Below, piece by piece: positions 48,421-64,000 of a stretch of DNA of 64,000 nt; the stretch's first letter is position 1, and each line of letters opens with the position of its first letter. Below the pieces are notes generated by a model that was given only the letters and a program-made list of their open reading frames with translations, was not told the DNA's origin and did no database searches. This DNA is from Enchytraeus crypticus (taxonomy: Eukaryota > Annelida > Clitellata > Enchytraeida > Enchytraeidae), in assembly GCA_905160935.1 (NCBI GenBank), contig CAJHZI010000207.1, forward strand, positions 1,367,501 through 1,431,500, given 5' to 3'. A program made the position numbers and the translations under genes.

Positions 48421-50571
48421 ATTGCAAGGTAGAAAGCAAACAGAATGATCTCTGTTTTTAAAAGCAAAACTCTTCAACCGGTCAGCGTAATCTAGTCCCT
48501 TTAAATTATTAATTTATGAAAGAATGGGGAAAATGATTAGAGGCGGAATAGTAGAAATTGGAATAAATATTCTGGGTGGTTTTTAAAGGCTTATATAACT
48601 GAAACAAAGCAACGAAAACATATTTTTGAGAATCCTACTGCAGTTAAGGCAAAGTTGAGCAGAAGAGAATCGAAGCTCTGATAACGAGCAGAGAATGGAA
48701 AAAGTTAATAAATTGTGAAAAATTAATATTTTAAAACCAAGTCTAACAACTAAAGCGACAGTAAAGCAATAGGCTTTAATTAGCAATTAGCAATTCTTGT
48801 TAAGTTAATTGGAGCTCAACTTTGTCGTTGACGGCAGAAGCACTTTAAACTTCAGAGACTTAAGAAGGGAGCCTGGGAGCGCAATGGCCATATAATGAAC
48901 CATTTGTTTGGAATTTGCGCCCTATTTAGTTAGTTGTTGGTCAGCACGTAATTGAGTAATTTTTCATTATTTATGTTATGACTACATGAAAATACTCCAA
49001 TAAGAAAAGCTCTTACATGTAGATTATCAACTAACAAAATTAAAGATAAGTGGGGTAATAAGCATAACTTAAACAATGTTATAAAGATTTAAGTATTCCC
49101 GATAATAATAATTACCAAGTTCAATCTTGCAGGTGGTAATGTGTATTACTGTAATGGATCGAGATCTGTGGAAGAGGAGGGCTGGAGAGACTATTCAAGT
49201 GTCCACTAAGTGACGCCACTATAGCTCTATCTTATAGAGCTCAATGATAGAAATTTTTAAGTGTCTGTTTTCGCTTAACATTTTGTTACTCATTAGGCCT
49301 ACTCTCAGCTACGTCACGTAGCTGTGATGTACTGTCAGAGTGATAGTCATGTCTGTTCTGAGTCTATTTGCTGCCAAGAAGACTTACAATCGTTTTGAGT
49401 ATATGAAAAATTGTATAAATGTGAAATTATCCCAGTTTCGTATGCAATTGTACCCTGGCTCTCGATCATTTGAACGCTAGTTGTCTAATCACTACCCTGT
49501 CGGAGTCTATGACTGTAAGAAAATAGTATGGTAGCATGCTAATTAAATTTCTTTAACTTTACAGTGACTTAAAGCAAGGATTAGATTCATTTTTATTGCT
49601 TTTAAAATTAAATTATAGTGGGATCAGGTAAAAAATATACAATGTCTTGTACTTAAACTTCATCTAAAATTATAAATTACCTAAATATTGATTTGGTTTA
49701 GTATATATATTGCTGTTTGGAAAGGTATTTTATTTTATTGTACAGAGAATCATTAACTATATTTATTGCTCTTTGATTAATTTTGACTTCATGGTACTGA
49801 ATGTTGTCAATGATTGGTATTTCATGCCTACAGAAATAAATGGGTTCTTACAATCAAGATTGTTCAGCAGGTGTTTTAAATAGAACTTTGGTACAAGCTT
49901 CAGAACAGTTTGATGCTTGAGAATTATTAATTAGTATCTTGTGCTTGTGTTTTGGAGTATTCTATCTAGGGAGTATTCCTTTCTATCTGTTATGTTAGTT
50001 CGCCATTAAAATATTCTGTTAATGATTCAATAAAGAAGACTATTTGCCGCCATTAATCTTGGATTTCCAGAAATAGGGTTCAGAAATTATATAAAAATAT
50101 TTCTCTGAAACCTACGTAGATTAATTTTCCTAGGATATCATATATATGTATAGAGAGAGAGAGCAAACTATGTTTATTTATTTATTTCAATACACTCAAA
50201 ATATACAGTGACATACACAAACAAGGCCGTCAAAGAGGAAACAAGTAACCTATCTAGTTGACCACCCGTCCATCCTACAAATTGAAAAATAACTAGGCAA
50301 ACGAAGCAAACATGCAATACAGGTTAAAGAAATTTCAGTTATATAGAGGAATGTACAAAAATCTTACACCATTTTATGGATCTCATTCATTCGGTCAACT
50401 GATTTCTCAAAATGGTCGTGCATTTTTATTAATGTAGCAAACTTTTTTTTAGAATTACTATTTTAATTAAAGAGTTTTGTACATCCCCAGGACATTATTT
50501 AGTTTACAGATTGTAACATTGCTGTACGATTAATTTTAGTAACCTACAATTTATAATCTCTTAAAGAAACT
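48421..50571. other. Intergenic/5' flank between the LINE fragment and DHFR
   Basis: No exon or repeat family recognised. A short GAGAGAGAGAG at about 50153 is followed by TTTATTTATTTATTT. The DHFR promoter presumably lies near 50.5 kb but shows no motif I can defend. Confidence 0.45.
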
Positions 50572-54997
<4,426 letters not shown>

Positions 54998-55436
54998 GTT
55001 TCTTTCTATCATCATAAATTAGTTTTGAAATACAAAGCTAATTTAATTCATATGCTGGTGCTGCCTTGGGTGCTTTATGCAACAAATATAATTATATATT
55101 AATGTGCAACAATTCTAAAATTTATTAAAATCTAATTCGTTGTTAAATATCTTTAGAAATCCTTTCATTATATTTTTATTTATACGTAGTGTATAACCTG
55201 ATATATCTTTGGCTTAATTGAAATTTATTCCCCCTGATTTAAATAATTTGAAGAATAATTTTTGATTTAAATGACTCAAAAAATTATTTCCTAAATCACC
55301 GTTTAATTTGTAATTTATAATATCTGTCTAATTGATTTTAAATCGTTTAGTACTTTAATATTGAAGGAGTTACTAATTTGCTGACATATTTTTGCATGGC
55401 TAAAATGTTAATACTATGTTCCAAAAAAAAGTAAAC

Positions 55437-55657
55437 ATGCATAATAGTGAATGATCAACTATGTTGATATCTATCACTTTTAATACCACGTGTTTAAACC
55501 GGTAGGAAATTTAGATCATTTTCTGTATAACCAGTCCAGTGAATGTCCAAGATTTTATTCTCAGCGCGGCCGGGATTTGAACCCACGAGGGTTCAATTCA
55601 CCTCAGGATTTGTAATTTTAAATTTCATGTTGTTACCTCTACGCTTTTAATACATTC
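55437..55657 (-). repeat. tRNA-derived SINE, family S1, between DHFR units
   Basis: Contains GAATGTCCAAGATTTTATTC, CGGGATTTGAACCCACGAG and TGTTACCTCTACGCTTTTAA, the reversed S1 order. Its tRNA-like head ends exactly where copy 2 of the intron-end segment starts. Confidence 0.75.
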
Positions 55658-55745
55658 AAATTAAAACACAGTATATATAGAATGTTTGCTGCTGAATTTG
55701 TATCTCAGTTTTGGTATTAGACATGTACTTATTCTGAAAAATTGT
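55652..55745 (+). repeat. Intron-end segment, copy 2 (before DHFR exon 8)
   Basis: AAATTAAAACACAGTATATA, GAATTTGTATCTCAGTTTTG and GTACTTATTCTGAAAAATTG parallel copy 1. It supplies the pyrimidine/branch region for the acceptor TTTGTATCAG of unit B. Confidence 0.85.
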
Positions 55746-55760
55746 TATCATTTGTATCAG

Positions 55761-58700
55761 GAACGCTTCCTGTTTATGTGTCCTGTGCTGTGGATAAAAA
55801 CTTCGGATTTGGAAAAGAGGGAAAATTGCCTTGGTCACTGAAGTGAGTCTGAGATTTTTTATTTTTGCTGACGCTTTTTTTTTAAACACTATTTTAACTC
55901 TTTTTTTGCTGTCGTTTATCATAGCTCTGTGATTTTTTGTTTTACAAATCCATAAATGAGTTTGCATTCTATCAATTATAGTCTGTTGGCATAGATTATA
56001 CACTTAAAGTGTATGTGTCTATCGCTGTAACTCTCTATGGTATTAAATATCAACATGAAAATTGTAACAAATAATTATTTGTTACAATTTTCATTGTAAC
56101 AAAGTGGTTTTCTTTAATTATAATTAAAGAAAACCACTGAAACAAAATTATGTAAAAATGTGGCATATGAAATTCCAATGTTGTGATGCTTATTTGTTAC
56201 AGATCTGAATATGAGCATTTTATTTCAATGACAACAGAAACGGTTGATCCAGGTATTTACCTTCACTTTAATCTCAATTAAAACTGTACATATATACATG
56301 TAATACAGGATTGTTTAACTGAGATATACTGAATGCAATGAAAAATAATTAAGAATTTAGAAATTTAAAAAAAAGAAATTTAAAAGAAATTCAGTATGGC
56401 CATATTATAACTTTTGCTAAATTTAATAGATATTTTATGTATAAGTCTTGTCAACAAAATTTTGATCAAATTTCATCAAAGGAATAAATTTCATTAAAAG
56501 TATATAGGTGGCTCAAATATTTAATTTTGCTACAAGTTCCATTACAGCGCACTTTATCTACAGCTGAGATTCATAAAATTGATGTTGCTTTAAAAGCCTC
56601 TAGTATCTTAGAATATACTTAGCAATAGTAATAATGTCGGTATGTTTCCATTGATTTATCGACAGGTAAGCACTGGAGGACACTGCTGAAGTTAAGTTGC
56701 TCTATTCTGTAAAGTGTGCAGACCAGTAAAGCTGCTGTGTTCTGAAATATGTTGTTATAGATAAGAAGGTGGTATATATCAAAGGGTCATGCCACGTGGC
56801 TATGTTATGAAATATGTAGTTATAGATAAGAAGGTGGTATATATCAAGGGTTGTGCCACGTGGCTGTGTTATGAAATATATTGCTATAGATAAGAAGGTG
56901 GTATTTATCAAGGGTCGTGCCACTTGGGAGGACACGTTTCCACATGAGAGAGAGCAACCCAATGTGTTGAATATTGTCATCAGCAAATCTATGCTGAGTC
57001 GTGGGTAAGCAAAGTTGTTGTTATCACTAGACTGCAGTAGCATGACTCCTGCTATTTTTGGTAGAGTGAATGTTCATGGTTCAGATGTCTGGAGTTATTC
57101 CGCTAATTTTATATTATTTCGGTTTGAAATTGTTTAATCAAGAGAGCATTTGCTTTTGTCGGTTTGTGCTATTGTGCCATCCTGTGGCTGTAAAGACGAT
57201 TGTCGGTAAAAGTTGATAGTGCGCTTTCCTGCGTACCTGTCAAGGCTGTAAAATTTAAAGTTGTTAAACAATTATTATTAATTTAGTTACATAAATGACT
57301 TTCAGACTTTTTCAGTAAATAGTTGCTATTGCAGCTGAGGTATCTGGTACGGTTTTATTGCGACTGTGGAAGCTGTTAATGTTTTAGTGTGGTTAATATG
57401 TATTTAAAACTCAGAGTATGACTCATTTAACGGTTATGATGCTTTACAGAGACGCCTGTCCCGCTTTTGCTCATAAGGTTGTTGAGTCGCTTGAAGCAGC
57501 TATTCTAGAATCACAGACCCTGTTTTCTAGTGGCTTGATAGAGAAAGCTTGGATCATGGGCGGAGTGTCACTATTTAAGGTTCACTTATATATAGTATCT
57601 ATATCTTCGTTGAATTGACGATTTTACAAAATATATATTGTAAATTATGAGCAACACTGACCGTGTATCACTACTATGTCGTCGTAGGTTAATTGAATTA
57701 CAATTATATTTATAAATTATAGTTGTAACAGAAAAATACCCGTGTTGTGTCCGGATTGCTGAAGAGTACATACTCCAACTGTGGACTGCATGTGTCGTCA
57801 AAGGTGCCAAAGAACTGAGATCCAAACCAACGTCAAAAGGGGCATTTGGTTGGTGAGTGCCTAAGCTCCAGATATTGCTGCAAATTTTCTAATCCCAACC
57901 CTAATTAAACCGGAATTCAACGGACCATGCTGATGATGACGATGAATTATTTTAACAGAAGTTGCGAATGTTTTGTTTAATTTTTCAACATATATAATAC
58001 TAATGCTAGTGAGAGGTGGATTTATAATTTTATATGTGCCGCTCGTGTACACTCATACACGGCATAGTGGCACGAGTAGCCTACAGATAATTAATTGTAA
58101 GTTTCATCTACTAAAACAACAGTTCAAACTTCTTCTGGAGTAAGGGAGGGGTGGCTGCAAACTATTAACTAATTATATAATTAATTTCACATTTGTTTTA
58201 ACTCTTGGATATTGTAATTTCCAAATCTGTGATTAACTTTAAATTAATTTTGAAGAGTTACGCTTTTCATTGTGTAAAAAGCATATATTGTCTTGAAAGA
58301 TCAGCTATCATAAATCGTTTTCAATAAAGATATTGCAACAACTTTACTGCATCACTTTAATACACCAATTTTGATGGCTTTTGTCCATTTATGTGTTTAT
58401 ACTAGGAGTCTATAGAATCAGGACTATGCAACAAGATTTTTCTAACACATATCCAGGCATCGTACGACTGTGATGTCTTCTTTCCTTCATTCCAGCATTG
58501 CTTCAGGGAGATCAGGTAAAGAGTATTTATGTTATAGTTAGGGAGTAGATATCGTTGCTTCCCAAGCATTTAAATATTGACCTCGTCAAGTATTGCTAAC
58601 TATTCATTTTTTGGTAGGAGTTTGGATCAATAGTAAATTCATAGTAGTTATCAGGAATCTCACTCTCCACACAAATATTTGATGGACAGAGCGATTGGTG

Positions 58701-59278
58701 AAAAGTGGCTTTATATGTCAAGTAACTAAAGAATATGTCTAACTGCAGACGTCTTATTTCATACCTTACGTCCTATTATTCCTATTAATTGAAGTTTCAT
58801 TGTAAGTGTCTAGAGCCTTAAGTCTACACTATCTTAGCTATTCTTGTCTTGTTACTGCGTAAGTACTTGTAATGTTTTGAGCAAAACAAACACATTGTAC
58901 ATTAACACTGGATGTAAGACATGACGGTAGGACAGTAGGAATGATGATCAACCGGAATAATACGAAAATCAAGGGCCTGATTAATTATATATAATTATAT
59001 TTATATCCCGTGATTTCTCTTACTCTAAATCTTCAGAAATTCCGAATAAATATACCGACATGTGAAGTGAAGCAGCGACAACTAACTTAGTTTCTGTGAA
59101 TCCTATACTAATCTGTGGGCTGAGCTCATAGATTCCTAAGATGAGTTTAAATAGCTCAATTTTAATTTCTTTTCTGATTTTTTGATACAGAGAGATGCAA
59201 GTTGAAGGCAGAGATGAGGCAACTGGCGTGAACTTAGTCTACAGCGTCTACGAGAGAATATCTGAATGTGTTCCCTAA
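55761..59278 (+). CDS. Second DHFR unit (unit B), likely fused in frame to unit A
   Basis: Exons are 55761-55842, 56203-56252, 56890-57004, 57450-57579, 58406-58515 and 59191-59278 (TAA). The first exon follows an acceptor and opens in phase 1, with no ATG before the first beta strand (PVYVSCAVDKNFGFG). Joining 54980 to 55761 gives an uninterrupted 416-residue A-B protein. Motifs kept: LPW, LKSEYEHF (Glu at the human Glu30 position), GRATW, IMGGVSLF (the GG pair), FLTH and DVFFP. Changes against human by ungapped alignment: Arg70 to Val, Tyr121 to Phe, and Ile7/Val8 to Ser/Cys. Arg70 binds the folate glutamate and is nearly invariant, so substrate use may differ. Exons 2 and 3 have exactly the lengths of their unit A partners (50 and 115), so the exon structure predates the duplication. 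The frame is open throughout, which argues against a pseudogene. An alternative is a separate gene with an unseen 5' exon. Confidence 0.85.
56055..56138. repeat. Two adjacent perfect palindromes in a DHFR intron
   Basis: 56055-56094 is a 40-base perfect palindrome centred on AATAATTATT. 56103-56138 is a 36-base perfect palindrome centred on AATTATAATT. Eight bases separate them. Neither has a spacer at its centre. Confidence 0.95.
56740..56935 (+). repeat. Triplicated acceptor and half-exon of DHFR unit B exon 3
   Basis: The unit TTATGAAATATRTWGTTATA then GATAAGAAGGTGGTATATAT occurs three times, with ATAAGAAGG starting at 56761, 56826 and 56890. Only the third continues into the full exon in frame. 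The first carries an extra base, and the second runs into a stop at the start of the third. Each copy keeps an AG acceptor. Confidence 0.9.
57730..57950 (+). repeat. Dispersed element (family C) in a DHFR unit B intron
   Basis: CCCGTGTTGTGTCCGGATTG, AACTGTGGACTGCATGTGTC, TGAGTGCCTAAGCTCCAGAT, ACCCTAATTAAACCGGAATT and then GCTGATGATGACGATGA. Its first part matches 60110-60210 reversed and its last part matches 21095 and 45760. Confidence 0.55.
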
Positions 59279-59549
59279 CTAGTGTGACATTCTATTAATC
59301 TGCAAATTGTCACGAAATAGCCATTATATCAAAATCATCATGATTTAGCTGAGTTATTAAAGAAATATAGCAGTTTTGTAGTATTGTAACTATTATATCA
59401 AAACTACATGTAATTCTCTGAAGATGGCCTTACATCAGATGTATTTGTGCGTATTGTGAAAACTTAAGTGCCACAGACAATTCAGTCATTTTTGGAAGTT
59501 GTATTATGTTCTTAATATTAGTTGCTATTTATAGGTGCAAATAATTTCA

Positions 59550-59622
59550 GATACGACATCCCTGACATCATCCTTGAATGAGGAAATGGACGTTAAACCT
59601 GTAATATTGTTATTAGTCTACA
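59550..59622 (+). repeat. SINE-tail fragment (S3 module) after DHFR
   Basis: GACATCCCTGACATCATCCT, TGAATGAGGAAATGGACGTT, AAACCTGTAATATTGTTATT. It lies about 270 bases beyond the unit B stop and may be in the 3' UTR. Confidence 0.65.
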
Positions 59623-60660
59623 CTTCAATCCTTTATTTAAATATTTTGCTTGGTTCTCTTTGTGTATGCATTGGAGAAGTTTTGTGCCAATTCATGTGAT
59701 CAGGCAGGCCTGCGACTGTCCTGGTGGTGTCTGATGGATATTATTAGAGTATAGGTGCTTGGTTTCTTTTCTCATTTTGTATATGCTTGGTGTAATTGTG
59801 TATATGAACAATGCTTGGTGTCATTGTATATATGAACAGTGCTTAGTGCCATGTGTATATGTATATGATCTATAACCTGAAAACTGTAGATTTATTTTAC
59901 TGTTTAGTGCTATCTCCATTTGCTATTATCTACCCTTTATGGATAGCCTATAATTTTAGTAGTTCGAAAACCTATACCCAACTGCAAAGTAGAACCATTG
60001 TCCACTTCACTTATGTTGAAGTTTATTGTTGAGTTGTATATTTCAGATTTAATTTTACGTCAAAATGAAATTTATGTTAGAGACTTGGTGATCCAAATTC
60101 ACTTGGTTTTGATGCCTGTTCCGTGACCAGTACTTTGTAGCCTTTTAAGACACTTGCAGTCCACAGTTGGTCTATTCTTCGGCAACCCGGACACAATACG
60201 GGTACTAATAATTCAAATACATAAATTAATATAAAAGATCTTTGATTAATATATTCTTATTCACAGGTAAAATATACAGTTTTAACGTTTAATTTAAGGG
60301 TTTGTTATATCATTGATGGGGTACTTTATTTTTAATTAGTTAGGTCCTTCTGTAAAATGTGCCCGTACTATCAGGGGCAACATTCCAATTATTTGCTGTC
60401 CATCCATTTATTGATTTTAATATAAATCGTTCAATTATAACTATGCATTTATAGTTTGCGGATTCTTTTATGATACATAGATTATAATTATTAAATTATG
60501 ACACACAAACACAACGGAATCTAAGTCTTGGAAACAATTTTTGACTAGGAAAACAAAACAAAACTCATCATCACAGCTGTGCAATTCTCACAACTGAACC
60601 ATTTCACGTGTTCACATGATATCCAGCGCATTGTCTCCAGATGTGTAGCAGCTGTTTCTC
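59623..60660. other. Intergenic stretch between convergent DHFR and SETD9
   Basis: Contains a local repeat of TGCTTGGTGTAATTGTGTAT-like words at about 59785-59865 and a reversed family C fragment at about 60110-60210. No exon seen. Confidence 0.5.
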
Positions 60661-60664
60661 TAAA

Positions 60665-61085
60665 CGGCTCTCTATTGGTTGAATACATGTATTTTTACTG
60701 ACTCTGTATTGGTTGGATACATATTGTTACTGACTTTGTATTAGTGGAAAACTTGTATTGTTACTGACTCTGTGTTGGTCGAATACACATGTATTGTTAC
60801 AGACTCTGTATTGATTGAATACATGTATTTTTACTGACTGTACTGGTTGAATACACATGTATTGTTACTGACTCTGTATTGGTTGAATACGCTGAATACA
60901 CATGTATTGTTAGTGACTCTGTATTGGTTGAATACACATGTATTGTTACTGACTCTGTATTGGTTGGATACATGTATTGTTACTGACTCTGTGTTGGTCG
61001 AATACACATGTATTGTTACAGACTCTGTATCGATTGAATACATGTATTGTTACTGACTCTGTATTCGTTGAATACATATGTTGAA
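60665..61085. repeat. About 36-bp minisatellite downstream of SETD9
   Basis: About eleven copies of ATTGTTACTGACTCTGTATT followed by GGTTGAATACACATGT, with shortened units. Open frames on both strands are only repeat translations. Confidence 0.92.
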
Positions 61086-61214
61086 TCCTGCACATTTTTC
61101 TTTTGAAGTTAATGATGTTGTGGATGGAGAGAGCAAGATATATGGGACCATCAAGCAGGATGGGATAGGTAGGATAGAACATGGCTTGCAGTGTTGACAA
61201 CAACAACATGTGAC

Positions 61215-63542
61215 TCAACTGACTATGCTGACGTAGTTAGAGTAGAGTTCCTCTCCTGCTTCTATCTGACGCAGAGATACGAGCACCACTGTGCGAATCA
61301 GCCTGTCAAAATACACGATAAACATAAGTTTATATTAATATATGCTGTAATAGCCTTGCAAAAATTATACTATACATTGTAAGAAATTGAAAAACCACTA
61401 ATAATGGATTAACAAATAGTTTAGTCAATAATTATTTTAATGAATATTCTTTGCAAAGTATGCACAAATAGCAAGTAATTTTTAAAAATAACATGAGTAC
61501 TTCAAACAGTCTCCCTCTTCCTCCCCAGTGGTCTACCAAGTGTCAGATTCAAAGTATATAGTCCTAGTAATAAAGTACGTTTGTATCCATGTTTACATCT
61601 GCGCCTTGATAATTAATACCCCTATGTAGCCTAGAGCTTGGCTTCTGAGGTGGCATGTCCTTGTCTTACTCAATTCTAGCTCATTCGTCTTAACTCTAAA
61701 GACAGTTGTGGTTAAGCAAAAAGAGCAGTTTACGTTTGGTCCATCAATCAGTGGCCTGAACACAGCACGAGAAGGCAGAAAAATGGTCTATTAAATACAA
61801 GCCTGCCCCCCGGAAGCAGGTATCCACTACAACCAACAGGACAAAGAAAACTTTTTTGCATATTCACGTTCCTACCTACACGTGTAAGATGTCTATTATT
61901 AGCTGCTGAAATTTAGCCATAATATATTAGATGTTTGTAAAATAACATCTGCATAATAATAATAACCTATGGCAATTTATCTGTGTCTAGTCTTCGAGAC
62001 CGCTTTACAGGTTCCTTCCAGGTTGTTATTAATCCTTTCCATGGATAATCACATCATCGCTATTGATTGCGCCAATCGCAGCAAGCTCCAATACAAGATT
62101 AACCTTCCATGAGCCTGAGGGGATATTCACCATTATTTGACTGACCTTGGCTTTGAACACAGGTCACTTGTATCCGAGGTATAACTAAGATTTACATCTC
62201 CAGATTACAACAGCCACTTTACCTACCCAGCACAACAAACACACCTAGCTGGGCTGTGAGGCTCAATTCCCATGACAGCCTCTTCTGCTGACGGACTAGA
62301 GTAGAAGATGTTCGGTATAAACTTTCTGAGAAAAAGAGGAAAAGTCTGCGGTATATCAATCTCCTGATACATTACGTTCACTGAACAGTCTACAAAAGAA
62401 TAAGAAAAGTCAAATGTAGTCTTCAAAACAGCTGTTTCAGTAGGCAAGCAAGTAAGCAATTTCTGAAGTAAAACACCTTCATTTAGCTTATTAAACTCTT
62501 AAATTAGTACTAATCCTACTTTTCAGCGTCTCAATTGCAAGGCAGTTTTGTAAATACATTAGCAACACTAACAGTAGACAAAAATTGCTGTTAGCTTAAT
62601 TTACTTCAGCCAAAATTATTTTCTTTTCTTTCCAAACTCACAAGTCCTACATAGCCCCTACTATTTTGTTAACTGTAAAAAGTATGATAGTTTCATACAG
62701 GTTATCAAAATTTCTATATACTCGTTCCACGAATTTATTTCGACTTATAATTAAGGTTTCTTAGGCACATCTTACCACTTAAATACTCTCACTACTTTAT
62801 AGCACCACTGAACTCACCATTATTATGATTGTTGACATACTGTCCAATGGCCAGAGGATTTCTGAGCAGTGAGGAGAGATCTGTCTTTAGATGAGACGAC
62901 TGACTGGGTGCTGCCTCTAACCATGATGTGTCTGACACTTCATATGGGCCCATTCTGTCTCTACCGCTGCATGAGCTGAATCACAACAGTAAAAATAACA
63001 GCTCCATCAATCAATAACACTACTGGTACAAAGGTGCAGGCTCATGAATATATTGCAAAACAATTTATCAACTTAAAATTAGTCACGATATATATATTTT
63101 GCACAATTGCCTACATTTCAAACAGGGTTGTTTTACAAGGTATAGTGGCTGTTTTGAAAAGTACGTACTAGGTAGGTCTACTGTGTTTTGTCATCTTTTC
63201 AAGAATAGCTGGAATGATACAAATGCTGATAGACGATTAATGTTATTAATTTAAACATTGGCCTAATGACAAATTAAAATGTAGAATATTTAGATACAAC
63301 TGTTAACTACCTTAATTAGTATATTGTATGACCATAAAATAATAAAGTTTTGTAAAGAAATTGATAAATGCTTTGATAAGTAATTGTTATAACATGATAA
63401 AATACTAAATAATGAGAGTTCACTACCTAACCGGAATATAAAGCGGGAAATTCCCCTATCCCTTCCATCGACAAGCCAGCCATTAGAACACCTAAATATG
63501 TAAGGATTATTGACAGACTGCAGCAATATAGGATCTCCAAAT
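61215..63542 (-). CDS. SETD9: SET domain protein SETD9, C-terminal four exons (5' part outside the window)
   Basis: Minus-strand exons are 63542-63432, 62966-62818, 62389-62245 and 61302-61215 (TGA). Phases 2, 1 and 2 agree at the three junctions. Encoded blocks FGDPILLQSVNNPYIFRC, LVDGRDRGISR, GRDRMGPYEVSDTSWLEA, NPLAIGQYVNN, NVMYQEIDIP and GEELYSNYVSIVS match human SETD9 in order (EPIFFQSIGNPFIFRC, LIDGNDKGISK, GRDRLGPLKMSDSTWL, NPLAVGQYVNN, NVCYQEFDVP, GEELFSNYYTIVS). QYVNN and GEELYSNY are the SET-domain counterparts of the cofactor-binding NH and GEE..DY motifs. The biochemical substrate of SETD9 is not established. Exons for the N-terminal half lie beyond base 64000. An insertion relative to human (SQSSHLKTDLSSLL) precedes RNPLAIG, and three residues are missing before GRDR. 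Confidence 0.92.
62100..62232 (-). repeat. Possible tRNA-derived SINE in the last SETD9 intron
   Basis: On the minus strand GCTGGGTAGGTAAAGTGGCT and CTGTGTTCAAAGCCAAGG resemble A and B boxes about 60 bases apart. No second copy was found in the window. Confidence 0.35.
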
Positions 63543-63934
63543 CTATACAAAACACCTAAAAATATAAACAGTGCAAATTTGTATTGTTACCTTGGATATC
63601 TCAAATAATTAGTATAAAATTTAAATAGCCAAATGCCATGTGACACTGTGTAAGATATATGACAATAATTTAGTTATTACTATATTGTTATAAATTCAAA
63701 ATCCTTAGTAGCGACTATAATAGGATTATGTTACGTACCAGCATAATGCACAATATAGCATATCTGATATTGCAGCCTAAGCATAGACATTGCAGCTACC
63801 TAATCAGCATATTTTATATATCTTTAAATCTGATATTAAAAAAATTTGGCCAATAAATAGCTAGCAATATTGTTTATTCAGGTCACCAGATTTTAAGTTA
63901 TTGCTCAAAGGTTGAAATTTGTCTGAAACCAACC

Positions 63935-64000
63935 TAGTGTCACTAAATTAATTATAAGTGTCACTAAATTAATTATAAGTGTCACTAAATTAATTATAAG
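63935..64000. repeat. 21-bp tandem repeat at the window edge
   Basis: Three copies and part of another of GTGTCACTAAATTAATTATAA. The array may continue past the window. Confidence 0.9.

Noticed and set aside
55761-59278. Unit B as a dead DHFR pseudogene
   Set aside because: All six exons have open frames, consistent phases, intact splice sites and conserved core motifs.
60831-61218. Open frames on both strands near the SETD9 end
   Set aside because: They translate the 36-bp minisatellite; the real last SETD9 exon lies at 61215-61302 in another frame.

Overview
This is animal nuclear DNA. Coding exons are short, bounded by GT/AG introns that match in phase, and belong to animal gene families. 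Between them lies AT-rich DNA full of tRNA-derived SINEs, decayed LINE 3' ends, a mariner-type transposon and many micro- and minisatellites. It looks like a bilaterian invertebrate; the phylum cannot be settled from this window. Gene identities rest on remembered family sequences and on splice phases checked by eye, not on database searches.

Layout. 1-7.5 kb: CA/CT-rich and AT-rich satellites and SINE pieces. 7.5-10.4 kb, minus strand: a complete three-exon PRELID1-type gene (mitochondrial phosphatidic-acid transfer). 10.8-11.7 kb: a decayed mariner-like element bounded by TA. 11.7-30.8 kb: no recognisable host exon, but many SINEs, RTE-type LINE tails, TA/GA/CT arrays, a GAGACTA minisatellite and a TA-loop palindrome. 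30.85-35.95 kb, plus strand: one very large terminal exon of a CAS-family adhesion scaffold (p130Cas/NEDD9 type), with a serine-rich helical bundle and a C-terminal FAT-like domain; its SH3 exon was not found. 39.5-46.7 kb, minus strand: a six-exon FBXL17 gene (F-box plus leucine-rich repeats), with a 30-bp minisatellite just after the stop. 47.5-48.4 kb: a LINE RT fragment. 50.6-59.3 kb, plus strand: two dihydrofolate reductase units in tandem. 61.2-63.5 kb, minus strand, running off the right edge: the C-terminal four exons of SETD9.

The most interesting item is the DHFR locus. Unit A is a canonical DHFR with its own stop. Unit B has no start codon of its own that I can see, begins in phase 1, and can be joined in frame to unit A through phase-1 donors inside unit A's last exon. 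Five of the six unit B exons end at the same reading phase as their unit A counterparts, and two have identical lengths. Unit B keeps the catalytic acid but has lost the arginine that normally holds the folate glutamate tail. The locus also carries a duplicated intron-acceptor segment, a triplicated half-exon and two perfect palindromes. I propose a tandem DHFR-DHFR fusion with an alternative single-domain isoform, to be tested by RNA evidence.

The genes are functionally unrelated: mitochondrial lipid transfer, adhesion signalling, ubiquitin ligase substrate choice, folate metabolism and a SET-domain protein. FBXL17 and DHFR are head to head across 3.8 kb; DHFR and SETD9 converge across 1.9 kb.
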